From Planococcus sp. (in: firmicutes) (GTDB taxonomy: Bacteria; Bacillota; Bacilli; Bacillales_A; Planococcaceae), in assembly GCA_030147225.1 (NCBI GenBank), contig JASLAI010000042.1:1-7082 (forward strand): DNA of 7,082 nt. Reading direction: 5' to 3'. The notes under the pieces are model-generated. The model was not told where the DNA came from. It did not search any database and was given only the letters and a program-made list of their open reading frames with translations. The position numbers and the translations under genes are program-made. Shown piece after piece: positions 5,752 through 7,082 of this stretch (position 1 is the first letter of the stretch; every line of letters begins with the position of its first letter).

Positions 5752-6387
5752 ATGGGACGGGAATTTGTAGAAATATTCGATGAGTGGGTTCATACTTACG
5801 ACGATTCAGTTAGTGGAAAAGATGAGGAATACAAAGATGTATTCGTAAAATATAATGAAATTTTACAGGCAGTTGCGGATGCAGCGATTGGTCCAGTTGT
5901 AGAGTTTGGGGTAGGTACCGGAAACCTGACAGAAAAATTACTGAACCGCAGTTTGGAAGTAGTAGGCGTTGAGCCGAACGAAGCAATGCGAAGGGTGACA
6001 GCAGAAAAAATTACCGGTTTGACTCTGGTCGACGGAGATTTTTTGGAGTTCGAAACAGATCTTGCACCGCAAAGTTTTGTCAGCTCCTACGCGTTTCATC
6101 ATTTGACGGATTCGGAAAAAGCACGCGCTTTTCAGATGTATGCTGGGCAATTGCCTTCAGGCGGTAAAGTGGTATTTGCAGATACACTGTTTGAATCCCA
6201 AGCAGCTAAAAATGAAATAATTGCATTTGAACAAACAAGAGGTCATGCTAATCTAGTAGAGGACTTGAACCGTGAATATTATACGACGGTTCCTGTCATG
6301 GAAAAACTGATCACGGATGCTGGGTTTACGGTAGAATTGTTGAAGATGAACAATTACGTGTTTCTGATTGAGGCAACTAAAAAATAA
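5752..6387 (+). CDS. yrrT: SAM-dependent methyltransferase YrrT
   Basis: YrrT is a class I S-adenosylmethionine-dependent methyltransferase. Its methyl acceptor is not known, but it is the first gene of the operon that turns the by-product S-adenosylhomocysteine back into cysteine in Bacillus subtilis. The N-terminus MGREFVEIFDEWVHTYDDSV matches the YrrT signature. The SAM-binding glycine motif EFGVGTGNL is at 51-59, the acidic end of strand 2 is E74 in GVEPN, an acidic DGDF lies at 94-97, and SSYAFHHLTD at 111-120 is a strongly conserved YrrT segment. The length (211) is normal for the family. AAAGGGG (5738-5744), seven bases before the ATG, supports the start. The stop codon is the first part of TAAGGAG, the ribosome binding site of luxS, so translation of the two genes may be coupled. 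Confidence 0.92.
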   Translation: MGREFVEIFDEWVHTYDDSVSGKDEEYKDVFVKYNEILQAVADAAIGPVVEFGVGTGNLTEKLLNRSLEVVGVEPNEAMRRVTAEKITGLTLVDGDFLEFETDLAPQSFVSSYAFHHLTDSEKARAFQMYAGQLPSGGKVVFADTLFESQAAKNEIIAFEQTRGHANLVEDLNREYYTTVPVMEKLITDAGFTVELLKMNNYVFLIEATKK

Positions 6388-6399
6388 GGAGCGATTCTC

Positions 6400-6873
6400 A
6401 TGAAAAAAATGAATGTTGAAAGCTTTAACTTAGATCATACAAAAGTAGTGGCGCCATACGTCCGTTTAGCAGGAGAAAAAACGGGAGCAAAAGGCGATAC
6501 CATCCGCAAATACGATATCCGTTTCAAGCAGCCGAACAAAGAGCATATGGATATGCCTGGACTTCATTCGCTTGAGCACATGATGGCTGAACACAGCCGC
6601 AACCATTCGGACGATATTGTAGACATCGGGCCAATGGGATGCCAAACTGGCTTTTATCTGTCATTGATCAACCATGATGACTATGAAGATGTTCTTCGTA
6701 TATTGGAAAGCACATTAGAAGATGTCATTGAAGCGGACGAAGTACCGGCCTGCAACGAAGTGCAATGCGGCTGGGCTGCAAGCCATAGCTTAGAAGGCGC
6801 AAAAGAACTGGCGCGTGAAATGCTGTCGAAAAAAGACCAATGGCGCCAAGTTTTCGCGGATGAAGCGATCTAA
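6400..6873 (+). CDS. luxS: S-ribosylhomocysteine lyase, autoinducer-2 synthase LuxS
   Basis: LuxS splits S-ribosylhomocysteine into homocysteine and 4,5-dihydroxy-2,3-pentanedione, the precursor of the AI-2 signal, and acts as a metal-dependent cytoplasmic dimer. The 157-residue protein shows the metal site H56 and H60 in HSLEH (E59 is the catalytic glutamate) plus C123 in VQCG. The catalytic cysteine is C81 in [10 protein letters not shown]. The N-terminus [17 protein letters not shown] is a family hallmark. AAGGAG at 6386-6391 overlaps the yrrT stop. It lies 12 bases after yrrT and 12 bases before mccA. In Bacillus subtilis this operon position is held by mtnN, which makes the LuxS substrate, and luxS lies elsewhere, so the substrate-making nucleosidase should be encoded outside this window. 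Confidence 0.97.
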   Translation: MKKMNVESFNLDHTKVVAPYVRLAGEKTGAKGDTIRKYDIRFKQPNKEHMDMPGLHSLEHMMAEHSRNHSDDIVDIGPMGCQTGFYLSLINHDDYEDVLRILESTLEDVIEADEVPACNEVQCGWAASHSLEGAKELAREMLSKKDQWRQVFADEAI

Positions 6874-6885
6874 GGAGAAATCACA

Positions 6886-7082
6886 ATGAACTATGTTACC
6901 GAAATTCAGCAGTTAATCGGCAATACCCCATTGCTGGAACTGACACACAGCGAAATTCCAAATGATTGCCGCATTTTTGCCAAGCTGGAGTATTTCAATC
7001 CGGGAGGCAGTGTCAAAGATCGTTTGGGTGTATCGCTGATTGAAGATGCTGAAAAACGTGGGTTGCTCAAACCGGGTGGTAC
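6886..7082 (+). CDS. mccA: PLP-dependent cystathionine beta-synthase/cysteine synthase-type enzyme (MccA), 5' part only
   Basis: The first 65 codons of a fold-type II pyridoxal-phosphate enzyme are present before the window ends. The N-terminus contains IGNTPLLEL (11-19) and [10 protein letters not shown] (37-46), where K44 is the lysine expected to hold PLP as a Schiff base. These features are shared by cysteine synthase CysK and by MccA, the O-acetylserine-dependent cystathionine beta-synthase that joins homocysteine to O-acetylserine. I choose MccA because the gene follows yrrT and luxS, which supply homocysteine; sequence alone over this stretch does not separate the two. AAGGAG at 6872-6877 overlaps the luxS stop and sets the ATG. 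The next gene outside the window would be expected to be mccB, cystathionine gamma-lyase. Confidence 0.85.
   Translation, partial: MNYVTEIQQLIGNTPLLELTHSEIPNDCRIFAKLEYFNPGGSVKDRLGVSLIEDAEKRGLLKPGG

Overview
The window looks like chromosomal DNA from a low-to-mid GC Gram-positive bacterium of the order Bacillales. A Planococcus or Planomicrobium-like member of the Planococcaceae is my best guess. The reasons are strong AGGAGG-type ribosome binding sites, Bacillus-type promoters and terminators, and close Bacillus-style versions of TopB, YczE, YrrT and LuxS. The taxonomy is inferred from gene content and style; no search was run.

Layout. Bases 1-87 hold what is probably the tail of an unidentified plus-strand gene. 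Next is a plus-strand NADPH-dependent FMN reductase-type flavoprotein (241-804), closed by a strong terminator (816-841). A minus-strand gene (967-1932) encodes a NERD-domain nuclease-like protein with a zinc ribbon and a C-terminal helix-turn-helix-like tail. It has its own promoter at 1965-1993. Then come plus-strand topB (DNA topoisomerase III, 2199-4358) and a YbaK-type Cys-tRNA(Pro) deacylase (4415-4906), probably one transcription unit ending at a terminator (4911-4942). A YczE-family membrane protein (4974-5615) follows. Last is a sulfur-recycling operon yrrT-luxS-mccA (5752 to the window end), with a clear promoter at 5668-5696. Its mccA is cut by the window edge.

The most unusual signal is a pair of short tandem arrays flanking the NERD gene. 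Each has five copies of AAATACTTTC-like cores with an exact 21-bp period: TACTTTC starts at 888, 909, 930, 951 and 972, and again at 2028, 2049, 2070, 2091 and 2112 (one copy has T for the final C). Both arrays point the same way. One overlaps the last codons of the NERD gene, and the other fills the gap between the NERD and topB promoters. Two helical turns per repeat, spacers that vary while the core is kept, and the protein's own putative DNA-binding tail suggest binding-site arrays for a repeat-associated nuclease module. That function is inference.

How the genes work together. TopB and the NERD protein both belong to DNA-processing families but are divergently transcribed across array B, which could influence both promoters. 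YrrT, LuxS and MccA form part of the route that returns the S-adenosylhomocysteine left by methylation to homocysteine and then cysteine. LuxS occupies the place that mtnN has in the Bacillus subtilis operon.
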